Shown: positions 45,514-56,900, counted from the stretch's first letter. The stretch is DNA of 64,000 nt from Ciceribacter lividus (GCF_003337715.1 NZ_QPIX01000001.1:1-64000), one strand, 5' to 3'. Notes: generated by a model not told the origin, from the sequence alone. Numbers and translations are program-made.

Positions 45514-47118
45514 ATGCTTATCCGTTTCATCACACTGATTTTTCTCCTTCTATCCATCACCACACCCTCCCTTGCCCAGTCCGATCCGAAGGCGTTGATC
45601 GACCAGCTCGGCAAGGCCAGCTTCAAGCAGGCGGAAGAGCTGATCGGCCAGATAGCGGCGACGGGCGACCCACGGGTCGTGCCGGCGCTCAACGCGTTTG
45701 GCGAAGGCGATCTCTATGCCCGCAAGTCCGATGGCGCGGTCTTCATCACCAAGGCGGCGGGGGCCAATTTTGCGCTGATCGATCCGCTGACCGGCGAGAC
45801 GGCCGGCGAGGCGCCGAAGAGCGCCTTCACCAAGATCAAGGTCAACAACAATCTCCGTCGCGCCATCCGTTCAGCGCTCGGCGGGCTGACGCTGCTCAGC
45901 CCCGATCGTGCCGTGCGCCTTGCGGCAGCGCAGGCGGTCCTGCAGTCGCCGAGCGCGGAAAACCTCGAACTGGTCGAGGCGGCGCTCGCCAAGGAAACAG
46001 ACGCCGAGGTCAAGACGCGCATGGAAGAGGCCCGCGCCGTGTCGGTCCTGGCCTCCGACCGCAGCGCCGATGAAAAGCGGGCCGCGATCAAAACCGTCGC
46101 CTCGCTCGGCGGGCGCGAGGCGATCGGCATCCTGATGTCGGTGTCCTCGACCATCGACGGGAGCCTCAGGCCCGACCTCGACTCTGCCATCTCCGGCATC
46201 GAGGGCCAGTTGCTGCTCTGGGATGCCGGCCAGAACGTCTGGTACGGGATCTCGCTCGGCTCTGTACTGCTGCTCGCGGCGATCGGGCTCGCCATCACGT
46301 TCGGCGTCATGGGCATCATCAACATGGCGCATGGCGAGATGGTGATGATCGGCGCCTATTCCACCTTCGTGGTGCAGCAGGTGATCCGCACGAATTATCC
46401 GGGACTGTTCGACTGGTCGCTGGCGATCGCGCTGCCCGTCGCCTTCCTGATCACTGCCGCGGTCGGCCTCGTCATCGAGCGCGGCGTCATCCGCTTCCTC
46501 TACGGCCGCCCGCTCGAGACCCTGCTCGCCACCTGGGGCATTTCGCTCATCCTGCAGCAGGCGATCCGCACCATCTTCGGCCCGACCAACCAGGAGGTCG
46601 GCAATCCGTCCTGGATGTCCGGTTCCTTTGCGCTCGGCGGCATGACCATCACCTGGAACCGCCTGTGGATCGTCTTGTTCTCGCTGACGATCTTCTTCGC
46701 GCTGTTGACGCTCATGAAGCGCTCGTCCTTCGGCCTGCAGATGCGCGCTGTGACCCAGAACCGCCGCATGGCCTCCTCCATGGGCATCCGCACCCCTCTC
46801 GTCGATGCCTTCACCTTCGCGCTCGGTTCGGGGATCGCCGGCATCGCCGGTGTGGCGCTCAGCCAGATCGACAATGTGAGCCCGAACCTCGGCCAATCCT
46901 ACATCATCGACAGCTTCATGGTCGTGGTCTTCGGCGGGGTGGGCAATCTCTGGGGCACGCTGGTCGGGGCGCTCTCGCTCGGCGTCTTGAACAAGTTCCT
47001 CGAACCTTCGGTCGGTGCGGTTCTCGGCAAGATCCTCGTGCTGGTTCTCATCATCCTCTTCATCCAGAAACGTCCGCGCGGCCTGTTTGCGCTCAAGGGA
47101 AGGGCGGTGGAAGCATGA
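45514..47118 (+). CDS. urtB: Urea ABC transporter permease UrtB
   Basis: A 534-residue protein: signal-like N-terminus (1-22), an N-terminal soluble, repeat-rich helical part (about 25-230, HEAT-like) typical of UrtB, and a LivH-type permease domain (about 240-525) with GISLGSVLLLAAIGLAITFGVMGIINMAHGEMVM (in parts) and VVVFGGVGNLWGTLVGAL. The N-terminal addition distinguishes UrtB from LivH. Overlaps urtC by four bases (ATGA). Confidence 0.95.
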   Translation: MLIRFITLIFLLLSITTPSLAQSDPKALIDQLGKASFKQAEELIGQIAATGDPRVVPALNAFGEGDLYARKSDGAVFITKAAGANFALIDPLTGETAGEAPKSAFTKIKVNNNLRRAIRSALGGLTLLSPDRAVRLAAAQAVLQSPSAENLELVEAALAKETDAEVKTRMEEARAVSVLASDRSADEKRAAIKTVASLGGREAIGILMSVSSTIDGSLRPDLDSAISGIEGQLLLWDAGQNVWYGISLGSVLLLAAIGLAITFGVMGIINMAHGEMVMIGAYSTFVVQQVIRTNYPGLFDWSLAIALPVAFLITAAVGLVIERGVIRFLYGRPLETLLATWGISLILQQAIRTIFGPTNQEVGNPSWMSGSFALGGMTITWNRLWIVLFSLTIFFALLTLMKRSSFGLQMRAVTQNRRMASSMGIRTPLVDAFTFALGSGIAGIAGVALSQIDNVSPNLGQSYIIDSFMVVVFGGVGNLWGTLVGALSLGVLNKFLEPSVGAVLGKILVLVLIILFIQKRPRGLFALKGRAVEA

Positions 47119-48287
47119 TTGCCGGCTTCATCCTGCGCGCACTCGAAGGCAAGATCGTCATTGCCGTCGGCATTCTCGTCGCCTTCGCCCTGCTCATTCC
47201 GGCGCTCAATTTGCTGACGGCGCCGGGCAATCCGCTGCATGTACCGACCTACATCATGTCGCTGCTCGGCAAGTATCTCTGCTATGCGCTGCTGGCGCTC
47301 GCGCTCGACCTCGTCTGGGGCTATTGCGGCATCCTCTCGCTCGGTCATGGGGCCTTCTTCGCGCTCGGCGGCTATGCCATGGGCATGTATCTGATGCGCC
47401 AGATCGGCAGCCGGGGCGTCTACGGCGACCCGATCCTGCCGGACTTCATGGTCTTCCTCAACTGGAAGGAACTGCCGTGGTTCTGGTACGGCATGGACGT
47501 GTTCCCGGTCGCCATGGCGATGGTGCTCATCGTGCCGGGCCTGCTCGCCTTCGTCTTCGGCTGGTTCGCCTTCCGCTCCCGCGTCAACGGCGTCTATCTC
47601 TCGATCATCACCCAGGCGATGACCTATGCGCTGATGCTCGCCTTCTTCCGCAACGACATGGGCTTCGGCGGCAATAACGGCCTGACCGACTACAAGGAGA
47701 TCCTCGGCTTTTCCGTTCAGGCGGACGGAACGCGCGCGGTGCTGTTTTCGCTTTCGGCGTTGTTCCTCGCCGTCTGCCTTGTCATTGCTTCGGCCATCAC
47801 CCGCTCGAAGTTCGGCAAGGTACTGGTCGGCGTGCGGGACGCGGAAAGCCGCGTGCGCTTCCTCGGCTACCGGGTGGAGAACATCAAGCTCTTCACCTTC
47901 ACCGTCTCGGCGATGATGGCGGGCATTGCCGGCGCGCTCTTCGTGCCGCAGGTCGGCATCATCAATCCGGGCGAGTTCGCACCCGCCAACTCGATCGAAG
48001 TGGTTGTGTGGACCGCAGTCGGCGGGCGCGGCACGCTGATCGGGCCGATCATCGGAGCGATCCTGGTCAACGTGGGCAAGAGCTACTTCACCGGCGCCTT
48101 CCCGGACCTCTGGCTCTTCGCACTCGGCGGCCTCTTCATCGGCGTCACGTTGTTCCTGCCCAAGGGAATCGTCGGCACGATCCAGCAGCGCCATGCGGCG
48201 CGCCGGGACCGCAAGGCGGCGGATGATGCCACCAACCATGACAAGGTATCCGACGCGGCGTTGCCGCTCGAACAGGCCGCGGAGTGA
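47115..48287 (+). CDS. urtC: Urea ABC transporter permease UrtC
   Basis: A 390-residue LivM-type permease with about ten membrane segments. LALDLVWGYCGILSLGHGAFFALGGYAMGMYLMRQ (in parts), NGVYLSIITQAMTYALMLAFFRNDMGFGGNNGLTDY and the SRVRFLGYRVENIK loop are UrtC features. It begins at ATG 47115, overlapping the urtB stop, and ends with a charged cytoplasmic tail rich in Arg and Asp. Works with UrtB as the membrane channel. Confidence 0.95.
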   Translation: MIAGFILRALEGKIVIAVGILVAFALLIPALNLLTAPGNPLHVPTYIMSLLGKYLCYALLALALDLVWGYCGILSLGHGAFFALGGYAMGMYLMRQIGSRGVYGDPILPDFMVFLNWKELPWFWYGMDVFPVAMAMVLIVPGLLAFVFGWFAFRSRVNGVYLSIITQAMTYALMLAFFRNDMGFGGNNGLTDYKEILGFSVQADGTRAVLFSLSALFLAVCLVIASAITRSKFGKVLVGVRDAESRVRFLGYRVENIKLFTFTVSAMMAGIAGALFVPQVGIINPGEFAPANSIEVVVWTAVGGRGTLIGPIIGAILVNVGKSYFTGAFPDLWLFALGGLFIGVTLFLPKGIVGTIQQRHAARRDRKAADDATNHDKVSDAALPLEQAAE

Positions 48288-48292
48288 GCGCC

Positions 48293-49045
48293 ATGAACGA
48301 GAAGAAACCGACGAGCATTCTCTATCTCGACGGCGTATCCGTCTCCTTCGACGGCTTCAAGGCGCTGAACTCTCTGTCCTTCGTCGTCGAGCCCGGGGAG
48401 CTCAGGGCGATCATCGGTCCGAACGGCGCCGGCAAGACGACGATGATGGACATCATCACGGGCAAGACCAGACCCGACGAGGGCGAGGTCTTCTTCAACG
48501 GCGAGGTGGACTTGACGAAGAAGGACGAGGCGGAGATCGCGGAGCTCGGCATCGGCCGCAAGTTCCAGAAGCCGACCGTCTTCGAGAGCCATACGGTCTG
48601 GGACAATCTCGAACTCGCGCTCAACCGCAAACGGGGCGTCTTCGCGACGCTGTTCTACCGGCTGAGCGTGGAAGACAAGGCACGCATCGAGGAGATCCTC
48701 GAAACGATCCGCCTCACCGGTCGCAAGGACGACGTCGCCGCCAATCTCAGCCATGGCCAGAAGCAGTGGCTCGAAATCGGCATGCTGCTGGCGCAGGAGC
48801 CCAAGCTTCTGCTTGTCGACGAACCGGTGGCCGGCATGACCGACGCGGAGACGGCGGAAACGGCGATCCTGCTCAAGCAGATCGCCAAGACCCGTTCGGT
48901 CGTCGTCGTCGAGCACGACATGGGCTTCATCCGCGACCTCGGCGTCAAGGTGACGTGTCTGGCGGAAGGCTCGGTGCTGGCCGAGGGCTCGATCGATTTC
49001 GTCTCGAACGACCAGAAGGTCATCGAGAACTATCTGGGGCGGTGA
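48293..49045 (+). CDS. urtD: Urea ABC transporter ATP-binding protein UrtD
   Basis: A 250-residue ABC ATPase with Walker A GPNGAGKTT (near 42-50), Q-loop KFQKPTVFES, signature NLSHGQKQWLEIG, Walker B LLLVDEPVAGMTDAE and switch histidine in VVEHDMGF. LSHGQKQ is the characteristic UrtD variation. The ATG 48293 is chosen because GGAG (48282-48285) is 7 bases upstream; a GTG at 48284 would overlap urtC but lies too close to that site. The gene ends 96 bases before the alpha/beta hydrolase start. Confidence 0.93.
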   Translation: MNEKKPTSILYLDGVSVSFDGFKALNSLSFVVEPGELRAIIGPNGAGKTTMMDIITGKTRPDEGEVFFNGEVDLTKKDEAEIAELGIGRKFQKPTVFESHTVWDNLELALNRKRGVFATLFYRLSVEDKARIEEILETIRLTGRKDDVAANLSHGQKQWLEIGMLLAQEPKLLLVDEPVAGMTDAETAETAILLKQIAKTRSVVVVEHDMGFIRDLGVKVTCLAEGSVLAEGSIDFVSNDQKVIENYLGR

Positions 49046-49140
49046 ACTTGATCATGGTCAATGTTGCCGCCCGCTCCGCTGGTAGTCTGATCTCACTCTC
49101 CCCGACGCCCGGCGTCGTGGACGTGGCTGCGGAGATCGGG

Positions 49141-50115
49141 ATGATGTTGACGCGCAGAACGCTTTTCGCTTTGGCTGCGGGCGGTACAGCGGTCGCGGTC
49201 GGGGCCGGTTGGCTGCACCGTCGCTACGCGGTAGCCCTCGGCGCCGCGCGGGCGCACATCGCGGGCTATCGCGCCACGACGATCGAAGGCCGCTTCGGCC
49301 CGCTAGAATATGCCGAAGCCGGCACAGGCAAGCCCGTGCTGATGATCCATGGCAGCGGCGGCGGATGCGATCAGGGCTTGCTGTTTGCCGCGCCGCTGGT
49401 CGAAAACGGCATGCGGGTGATTTCGCCATCGCGGTTCGGTTATCTCGGCTCGGCCTTTCCGACCGATCCTTCTTCGGAAAACCAGGCGGACGCGTTTGTC
49501 GATCTGCTCGATGCGCTCGGCATCGACAGGATACCGGTCATCGGCGGCTCGGCCGGGGCGTTATCTGCCATCGCTTTCGCCATCCGCCACCCGGATCGTT
49601 GTGCTGCGCTGATCGCGGTCGTGCCGGCGGCCTATGCCCCCAACCGGCCGCCGGCACGCCCATGGTCGCCGGGTCAGGAACACCTGGTCGAGGCGGCGCT
49701 CGGATCGGACTTCCTGTTCTGGGCGGCCATGTCGGCTATGCCCGACCTGATGATCGGCTCGGTCCTGGCGACGGATCCGGCTCTGTTCGCCGCTGCCGCG
49801 CCGGACGAGCGCAGCCGCGTGCAGGCGATCCTCGATGCGATCCTGCCGGTCAGCGAGCGGGCGCAGGGATTGCTGAACGACATGCGGCTGGCTGGCGATC
49901 CCCAGCCGATGCCGCTGGAAGCGATCACGGCACCGACGCTCGCCATCTCGGTCGAAGACGACCGCTACCTGACCGCCGACGCTGCGCGCTACATCGCCGA
50001 CCGCGTAGCGGGCGCAAGGCTGATCCTCTACCCGACCGGCGGCCACGTCTGGATCGGCCACAATGCGGAGCTCTTCTCCGCCATCCAGGGTTTCATCGAG
50101 GAGACAGCACGGTGA
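49141..50115 (+). CDS. Alpha/beta hydrolase within the urt operon
   Basis: A 324-residue protein with a Tat-like N-terminus (TRRTLFALAAGGTAVAVGAG), an alpha/beta-hydrolase fold from about 40, oxyanion-loop HGSGGGCDQ, and nucleophile elbow GGSAG with Ser137. The likely acid is an Asp in SVEDDRYLT and the base histidine in GGHVWIGH. Esterase, lipase or haloperoxidase-like activity is possible; no substrate is deducible. The start (49141 or 49144) is supported by GGAG at 49131. It overlaps urtE by four bases (GTGA), so it is translationally coupled to the transporter. Confidence 0.88.
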   Translation: MMLTRRTLFALAAGGTAVAVGAGWLHRRYAVALGAARAHIAGYRATTIEGRFGPLEYAEAGTGKPVLMIHGSGGGCDQGLLFAAPLVENGMRVISPSRFGYLGSAFPTDPSSENQADAFVDLLDALGIDRIPVIGGSAGALSAIAFAIRHPDRCAALIAVVPAAYAPNRPPARPWSPGQEHLVEAALGSDFLFWAAMSAMPDLMIGSVLATDPALFAAAAPDERSRVQAILDAILPVSERAQGLLNDMRLAGDPQPMPLEAITAPTLAISVEDDRYLTADAARYIADRVAGARLILYPTGGHVWIGHNAELFSAIQGFIEETAR

Positions 50116-50813
50116 GCGAACTCGTCGTCGACAACATCAACCTCCACTACGGTGCCGCGCAGGCTCTTCGCGGCGTCAGTCTCGTTGCACCGATGGGCAA
50201 GATCACCTGCGTGCTCGGCCGCAACGGGGTGGGCAAGTCCTCGCTGTTGCGGGCGATCACCGGCCAGCATCCGGCGTCGGCGGGCGAGATCCGGTTCGCC
50301 GAAAAAACGATGAACGGCATGGCGCCCTATCAGCGCGCCAAGCTCGGCGTCGGCTACGTACCGCAGGGGCGGGAAATTTTTCCGCTGCTGACGGTGAAGG
50401 AAAACCTCGAAACCGGTTATGCGCCGCTCGTCCGCAAGGACCGCTTCATTCCGGATGACATCTTCAGCCTGTTTCCCGTGCTGCAATCCATGCTCGGACG
50501 GCGTGGCGGCGATCTTTCCGGCGGGCAGCAGCAGCAGCTGGCGATCGGGCGGGCCCTCGTCATGCGGCCGCGCCTTCTCGTGCTCGACGAGCCGACAGAG
50601 GGCATCCAGCCGTCGATCATCAAGGATATCGGCCGTGCCATCCGCTATCTCAGGGACTCGACCGGCATGGCGATCCTGCTCGTCGAACAGTATCTTGATT
50701 TCTGCCGGGAGCTTGCCGACTACGTCTACATCATGGATCGCGGTGAGATCGTACACGAGGGCGCGGCCGAGACGCTCGACTCGGCCGATGTCCGCCGGCA
50801 CCTGACGGTCTGA
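50112..50813 (+). CDS. urtE: Urea ABC transporter ATP-binding protein UrtE
   Basis: A 233-residue ABC ATPase. Walker [12 protein letters not shown]-loop-type [15 protein letters not shown], signature [15 protein letters not shown] and Walker [14 protein letters not shown] are the UrtE type. The start is GTG 50112, inside the end of the hydrolase gene. With UrtD it provides energy for urea import. A 220-base gap follows, before ureD, in which a small hairpin (50840-50858) may be present but lacks a T-run. Confidence 0.95.
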   Translation: MSELVVDNINLHYGAAQALRGVSLVAPMGKITCVLGRNGVGKSSLLRAITGQHPASAGEIRFAEKTMNGMAPYQRAKLGVGYVPQGREIFPLLTVKENLETGYAPLVRKDRFIPDDIFSLFPVLQSMLGRRGGDLSGGQQQQLAIGRALVMRPRLLVLDEPTEGIQPSIIKDIGRAIRYLRDSTGMAILLVEQYLDFCRELADYVYIMDRGEIVHEGAAETLDSADVRRHLTV

Positions 50814-51033
50814 CGGAGGTCAGGTGAGGGGATGCACGGCTGCCCAGAAATTGGGCAGTGATATTGCCCGCCAGGAGGGCAGGACGGGTTTCCTGTCCGC
50901 GGCGCATCCCGCGGGCGGTGTGTCTGCAGATGCTTCAGCGGCTCGGTCGGGAAGGCACGGAACTTGCTTTCCTTGCCGTCGCCGGGCCGAGAAGGCTCCG
51001 GGACGGCGGCAGGACAGCGGAGACGAGGGAAGC

Positions 51034-51852
51034 TTGACGGCATTGGTGCAGGACCGACAGCAAAGGGCGTGGGGCCGCGGGCATATCGCAGCGAAGCTCC
51101 TCGGCGGCCGCACGCGCCTCGCCGAGCTCTACCAGGAAGGGGCGGCCAAGATCCGGCTGCCCGAGACCTTTTCCGCCGAGATGGAGGCCGTATTCATCAA
51201 CACCGGCGGCGGCCTGACGGGCGGCGACCGTATGGACTGGTCGGTCGCCGCCGGCCCCGGCACTTTCGTGACAGCAACGACGCAGGCTTGTGAAAAGATC
51301 TACAAGGCCTCGTTCGGAACTGCCGCCGTCGAGACGCGGATCACCGTCGCCGCCGGTGCCAAGGTCCACTGGCTGCCGCAGGAGACGATCCTTTTCGACA
51401 ATGCGTCGCTGACCCGGCGACTGGATGTCGATCTCGACGAGGACACTGAGTTCATCGCCGTCGAGGCAGTGCTGCTCGGGCGCAAGGCGATGGGGGAGGC
51501 CGTTTCCCGCGGCCTCCTGCGGGACCGCTGGCGCATCCGCCGCGGCGGGCAGCTTCTCCATGCCGAGGAACTGCGGCTCGACGACGACATCGCGGGATTG
51601 ACCGCCTCGAACGCGGTTCTCGGTGGTGCTCTCGCCTTTGCCACCGTGCTCTATGTCGGGCCGCTCGCGGAGGCGCTGCTACCGCAGGTGCGCGCGATCC
51701 TCGGTGACGGCTCGGGTGGTGCGAGCCAGTGGGACGGCAAGCTCGTCGTGCGGATGACCGCTGCCGACGGCTTCCAGCTCAGACAAAAACTGGTTCCAGT
51801 CGTTTCGGCCTTGCGCGGAAGCGCAACTATGCCGAAAGTCTGGAATCTCTGA
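51034..51852 (+). CDS. ureD: Urease accessory protein UreD
   Basis: A 272-residue cytoplasmic chaperone (also called UreH) that docks on apo-urease with UreF and UreG during nickel insertion. The sequence [30 protein letters not shown], the [15 protein letters not shown] motif and the EIDV-like [25 protein letters not shown] stretch (in parts) match the family. No ATG fits; TTG 51034 ([10 protein letters not shown]) is chosen because GAGGGA precedes it and it gives the family length. Start confidence is moderate. First gene of the ure cluster; 27 bases before ureA. Confidence 0.88.
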   Translation: MTALVQDRQQRAWGRGHIAAKLLGGRTRLAELYQEGAAKIRLPETFSAEMEAVFINTGGGLTGGDRMDWSVAAGPGTFVTATTQACEKIYKASFGTAAVETRITVAAGAKVHWLPQETILFDNASLTRRLDVDLDEDTEFIAVEAVLLGRKAMGEAVSRGLLRDRWRIRRGGQLLHAEELRLDDDIAGLTASNAVLGGALAFATVLYVGPLAEALLPQVRAILGDGSGGASQWDGKLVVRMTAADGFQLRQKLVPVVSALRGSATMPKVWNL

Positions 51853-51878
51853 CAGTCGTCAAGAAGAGTGGAGCGGGC

Positions 51879-52181
51879 ATGAACCTCACGCCGAGAGAAA
51901 AAGACAAACTCCTGATCGCCATGGCCGCCATGGTGGCGCGCCGCCGGCTCGAACGGGGGGTGAAGCTCAACTATCCGGAAGCGATCGCGCTCATCACCGA
52001 CTTCGTGGTGGAAGGCGCGCGCGACGGACGTTCGGTCGCCGACCTCATGGAGGCGGGGGCGCACGTGATCACCCGCGACCAGGTGATGGAGGGCATCGCC
52101 GAGATGATCCACGACGTCCAGGTCGAGGCGACTTTCCCGGACGGCACGAAGCTCGTGACCGTGCATGAACCGATACGTTAA
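51879..52181 (+). CDS. ureA: Urease gamma subunit UreA
   Basis: A 100-residue small subunit, with the family-defining [24 protein letters not shown] start, [25 protein letters not shown] (in parts) and the [20 protein letters not shown] end. Assembles with UreB and UreC as (UreABC)3. ATG 51879 is well placed; ureB follows after 19 bases. Confidence 0.97.
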   Translation: MNLTPREKDKLLIAMAAMVARRRLERGVKLNYPEAIALITDFVVEGARDGRSVADLMEAGAHVITRDQVMEGIAEMIHDVQVEATFPDGTKLVTVHEPIR

Positions 52182-52200
52182 GTCGTTGGAGGACTGATTC

Positions 52201-52506
52201 ATGATCCCCGGTGAAATCATTGCCGCAAAAGGCGAAATCGAGCTGAATGCCGGCCTTCCGACCGTGACGGTCGAGGTGTCCAACACAGGTGACCGGCCGG
52301 TGCAGGTCGGCAGCCACTACCACTTCTTCGAGGCCAATGCCGGCCTTTCCTTCGATCGCGAGAAGGCAAGGGGCATGCGGCTCGATATTCCGGCCGGAAC
52401 GGCTGTGCGCTTCGAGCCGGGCCAGACCCGGCAGGTCACGCTGATCCCGCTTTCGGGCAAGCGAGAGGTCTACGGTTTTCGCCAGAAGGTCATGGGAGCA
52501 CTCTGA
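52201..52506 (+). CDS. ureB: Urease beta subunit UreB
   Basis: A 101-residue subunit with [38 protein letters not shown] and [19 protein letters not shown], the standard UreB sequence. It overlaps the next gene by one base (TGATG), showing coupling to the GFA-type gene. Confidence 0.97.
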   Translation: MIPGEIIAAKGEIELNAGLPTVTVEVSNTGDRPVQVGSHYHFFEANAGLSFDREKARGMRLDIPAGTAVRFEPGQTRQVTLIPLSGKREVYGFRQKVMGAL

Positions 52507-52862
52507 TGGCGGTTTTGCATTATCACGGAAGCTGCCAGTGCGGCGCGGTGGATTTCGACGTCGACGTCGATCTCGGGCACACGGTCGTGTGCAATTGCTC
52601 GCGCTGCCGGCGTCTCGGATCGGTATTGGCCTTTGTTCCGCGAGAGGCCTTCACGCTGAACTCCGGCGAAGGCAATCTCACCGAATACCAGTTCAACAAG
52701 CACCTGATCCATCACCTGTTCTGCAAGACCTGCGGCATTCAGAGTTTCTCTTTCGGGACGACGCCCGACGGCGAGGAGATGGTGGCGGTGAACGTCAATA
52801 CGCTCGACGGTGTCGATGCCCGCTCGCTTCCGTCGCAGGCTTTTGACGGCGCGTCGGTCTAA
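52506..52862 (+). CDS. GFA-family glutathione/zinc-binding protein
   Basis: A 118-residue protein of the glutathione-dependent formaldehyde-activating (GFA) fold. The Cys pattern SCQCG near residue 10, CNCSRC about 30-35 and FCKTCG about 74 are the zinc sites typical of this family. Most family members have unknown substrates; the activating reaction proposed for Gfa is not proven here. It begins in the ureB stop codon, so it belongs to the ure transcript, followed by two LprI-like genes. Confidence 0.9.
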   Translation: MAVLHYHGSCQCGAVDFDVDVDLGHTVVCNCSRCRRLGSVLAFVPREAFTLNSGEGNLTEYQFNKHLIHHLFCKTCGIQSFSFGTTPDGEEMVAVNVNTLDGVDARSLPSQAFDGASV

Positions 52863-52892
52863 CTGCATTTTCAGCCGGGGTTTTCAACAGTC

Positions 52893-53318
52893 ATGAGTTT
52901 TTCGATATTTTCCTGCCGCGGTGTTGCAGCGGTCCTTCTCTCCGGCCTCGCTTTCGCCGCGCCGGCGGCGGCCGAGGATGAGCCTGAGGTCGATTGCGAA
53001 AACGCGATGACCCAGTTCGACATGAATGTCTGCTCGCAGCAGGATTACGAGAAGGCCGACAAGGAGCTGAATGCCCAGTGGGCCAAGACCAAGAAGGTGA
53101 TGGCCGACTGGGATGCCGAGCTCGATGCCGAGAACAAGGGCGCGGTCGAGTCGCTGGTCGGTGCGCAGCGCGCATGGATACAGTACCGCGACAATCAGTG
53201 CGACGCCGTCGGCTACAGCGTCTGGGGCGGAAGCATGTATCCGATGATCGTTTCTTCCTGTCTTGCCGACCTTACCCGCAAGCGGACCGAAGAGCTGAAA
53301 AGCATGGTCGAGAATTAG
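52893..53318 (+). CDS. LprI-like (DUF1311) periplasmic protein, first copy
   Basis: A 141-residue secreted protein with a signal peptide (about 1-27, ending in an Ala-rich region), then a DUF1311/LprI-type domain marked by VDCENAMTQFDMNVCSQQDYEKADKELNAQW (in parts) and LVGAQRAWIQYRDNQC. Conserved Cys residues are likely disulfide-linked. LprI of Mycobacterium inhibits lysozyme, but most members are uncharacterised. It lies 30 bases after the GFA gene and 19 bases before a similar gene. Confidence 0.85.
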   Translation: MSFSIFSCRGVAAVLLSGLAFAAPAAAEDEPEVDCENAMTQFDMNVCSQQDYEKADKELNAQWAKTKKVMADWDAELDAENKGAVESLVGAQRAWIQYRDNQCDAVGYSVWGGSMYPMIVSSCLADLTRKRTEELKSMVEN

Positions 53319-53337
53319 CAGGAGTGTAACTGGCCCT

Positions 53338-53787
53338 ATGCGCGCTCTTTTCCTCTTCTGGTTGACGTCTTCCTCGCTGCAGGTCGCGGTGGTGTTGGCG
53401 CTCCTCTGCCTTGCGCCGACTGCCGCCTTCGCGCAGGTGGATGTATCCGAGGCGTGCGACGAGATCCTCGACACGGTGGAGCTTGCGGAATGTGCCGAGA
53501 GCGAACTCGCTCGCGAGGATGCCAGGTTGAACGCCGCCTATCAGCAGGCGCGCAGGGTGATCGGTGAGCGGGAGGGCAAGGTCGAGGGCTATGCCACCGG
53601 CTATCTGGAGGCGCTGACGGAGGCGCAGCGCGCCTGGATCGCCTATCGCGACCGCAAATGCGAAGTCGACAGCTGGAGCTGGCGCGGCGGCTCGCAGGCG
53701 GCGCTGCACGACATTTCCTGCCGGCTCGAGATGACCCGCGTGCGGCGCGGCGAGCTCGACGCGCTCGGCGAACCTCCGGAGAATTGA
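53338..53787 (+). CDS. LprI-like (DUF1311) periplasmic protein, second copy
   Basis: A 149-residue secreted protein, a diverged relative of the preceding gene: signal peptide (about 1-31, ending AFA-Q), then EACDEILDTVELAECAESELAREDARLNAAYQ (in parts) and LTEAQRAWIAYRDRKCEVDS. Order of features is the same as in the first copy, so a tandem duplication is likely. Whether the two act together or on urease is unknown. Confidence 0.85.
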   Translation: MRALFLFWLTSSSLQVAVVLALLCLAPTAAFAQVDVSEACDEILDTVELAECAESELAREDARLNAAYQQARRVIGEREGKVEGYATGYLEALTEAQRAWIAYRDRKCEVDSWSWRGGSQAALHDISCRLEMTRVRRGELDALGEPPEN

Positions 53788-53791
53788 CGTC

Positions 53792-54442
53792 GTGGCGAGA
53801 GCACAGCAGATCGTGATTGTCGGCAATGGCGAGATCGAACCCGGGCTTGCCCCGGTCATCGACGCGGCCGACCTCGTTATCCGCTTCAACGAGTGTCGCT
53901 CCTTCGGAGCCGGAGGCACGCGCACGGATGTGGTCGCCGTCTGCAATACCGGCAGGCCGCCGCTCATGATGCTCTCCTCGCCCGAATGGCGAGCGAGCCA
54001 GCCGGTGAACGACTGCCGGGAAATCTGGTCGGTCCGCGATCCGGAGAAGTTCCGGGAGCTTCGTCCAGCGTTGATGGCGACCCATCCGGAGCTTGCGGAC
54101 TTTTGCGACGATTATACCGATGCGCTTGCGGCCTTCGCGAATGACGCCGGCAAGACCCACGCGGTCATCGACCGGTCTGTGCACGAAGCCGTCGACGCTG
54201 CGCTCGTGCCGTTCGATCCGGGCGACTATGTCGTTCCGAGCAGCGGCATGGTCGTCGTCGCTAGCATCCTTGCGCAGGCCGAAGAGGCCGGCGATGCCGT
54301 CGCCCTGACCGGTTTTTCGCATGAAGGCTGGGATGGCCATCCCTTCGCCGCCGAGCGGCGTCTCGTGGATTCCTACATTGCAGCGGGCAGGCTCAGCCGC
54401 CTGCCGCAGACCAATTTCATCTCTCCCCCGGAAGGAGCCTGA
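53792..54442 (+). CDS. Urease-operon accessory protein with sialyltransferase-like N-terminal motif
   Basis: A 216-residue cytoplasmic-looking protein. The N-terminal [35 protein letters not shown] (in parts) resembles the L-motif of family 29 glycosyltransferases (GNSG...D-x-VIRFN). In rhizobia proteins like this, between ureB and ureC, are called 'urease operon accessory protein'. The rest is a Rossmann-like small domain with the motif [13 protein letters not shown]. No signal peptide is present, so surface sialylation is not implied. GTG start at 53792, 4 bases after the previous stop. Enzymatic function unknown. Confidence 0.78.
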   Translation: MARAQQIVIVGNGEIEPGLAPVIDAADLVIRFNECRSFGAGGTRTDVVAVCNTGRPPLMMLSSPEWRASQPVNDCREIWSVRDPEKFRELRPALMATHPELADFCDDYTDALAAFANDAGKTHAVIDRSVHEAVDAALVPFDPGDYVVPSSGMVVVASILAQAEEAGDAVALTGFSHEGWDGHPFAAERRLVDSYIAAGRLSRLPQTNFISPPEGA

Positions 54443-54446
54443 TCCG

Positions 54447-56159
<1,713 letters not shown>

Positions 56160-56360
56160 CGGCTGCCTGACCAAGCGTTGTGCAGAAGTGCCGATCGGCG
56201 GCGTTTTTGCTATGCGTTTTTTGCAATCCAGCCATGCATCCGCCCTGCGGCGATGTTTCATGCTGCGTCGCAACCGGTTTTAGGCTAGTTCTAATTCGCA
56301 AGTCCGGTGCTCCATCCCGTATGGAACCGGCTACCGTGTTTCCCATGCAAGGAGATTGCT

Positions 56361-56900
56361 ATGCTGATCGGCAAGAAAGTGCCCCAGGTCACCTTCCGTA
56401 CCCGCGTCCGTGACGAGTCCGTTGGCGGTCCGAACCCCTATCGTTGGCAGGACGTCACCTCGGACGACTACTTCAAGGGCAAGCGGGTCATCCTGTTCTC
56501 CCTGCCGGGTGCCTTCACCCCGACCTGCTCGACCTACCAGCTTCCCGACTTCGAGAAGATGTACAACGAGTTCAAGGCCGAAGGCATCGACGAGATCTAC
56601 TGCATCTCCGTCAACGACGCCTTCGTGATGAACGCCTGGGGCAAGTCGCAGAACCTCGAAAACGTCAAGCTGATCCCCGACGGTTCCGGCGAGTTCACCC
56701 GCAAGATGGGCATGCTGGTCCGCAAGGATAATCTCGGCTTCGGCATGCGCTCCTGGCGCTACGCCGCCATCATCAATGATGGCCTGGTCGAGCAGTGGTT
56801 CGAGGAAGAAGGCTATTCGGACAATTGCGAGAGCGATCCCTACGGCGTTTCCTCGCCGCAGAACATTCTGGCGAAACTCCAGGAGAAGAAGGCCGCGTAA
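56361..56900 (+). CDS. Peroxiredoxin (Prx5 type)
   Basis: A 179-residue thiol peroxidase. The peroxidatic cysteine lies in PGAFTPTCSTYQLPDF, the Prx5 signature, and the partner loop region ends in a Cys in SDNCESDPYG. It reduces peroxides with glutathione or glutaredoxin/thioredoxin in other members. AAGGAG is 8 bases before ATG 56361. It lies between ureC and ureE but has its own upstream gap and downstream terminator, so it is probably a separate transcription unit. Confidence 0.93.
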   Translation: MLIGKKVPQVTFRTRVRDESVGGPNPYRWQDVTSDDYFKGKRVILFSLPGAFTPTCSTYQLPDFEKMYNEFKAEGIDEIYCISVNDAFVMNAWGKSQNLENVKLIPDGSGEFTRKMGMLVRKDNLGFGMRSWRYAAIINDGLVEQWFEEEGYSDNCESDPYGVSSPQNILAKLQEKKAA

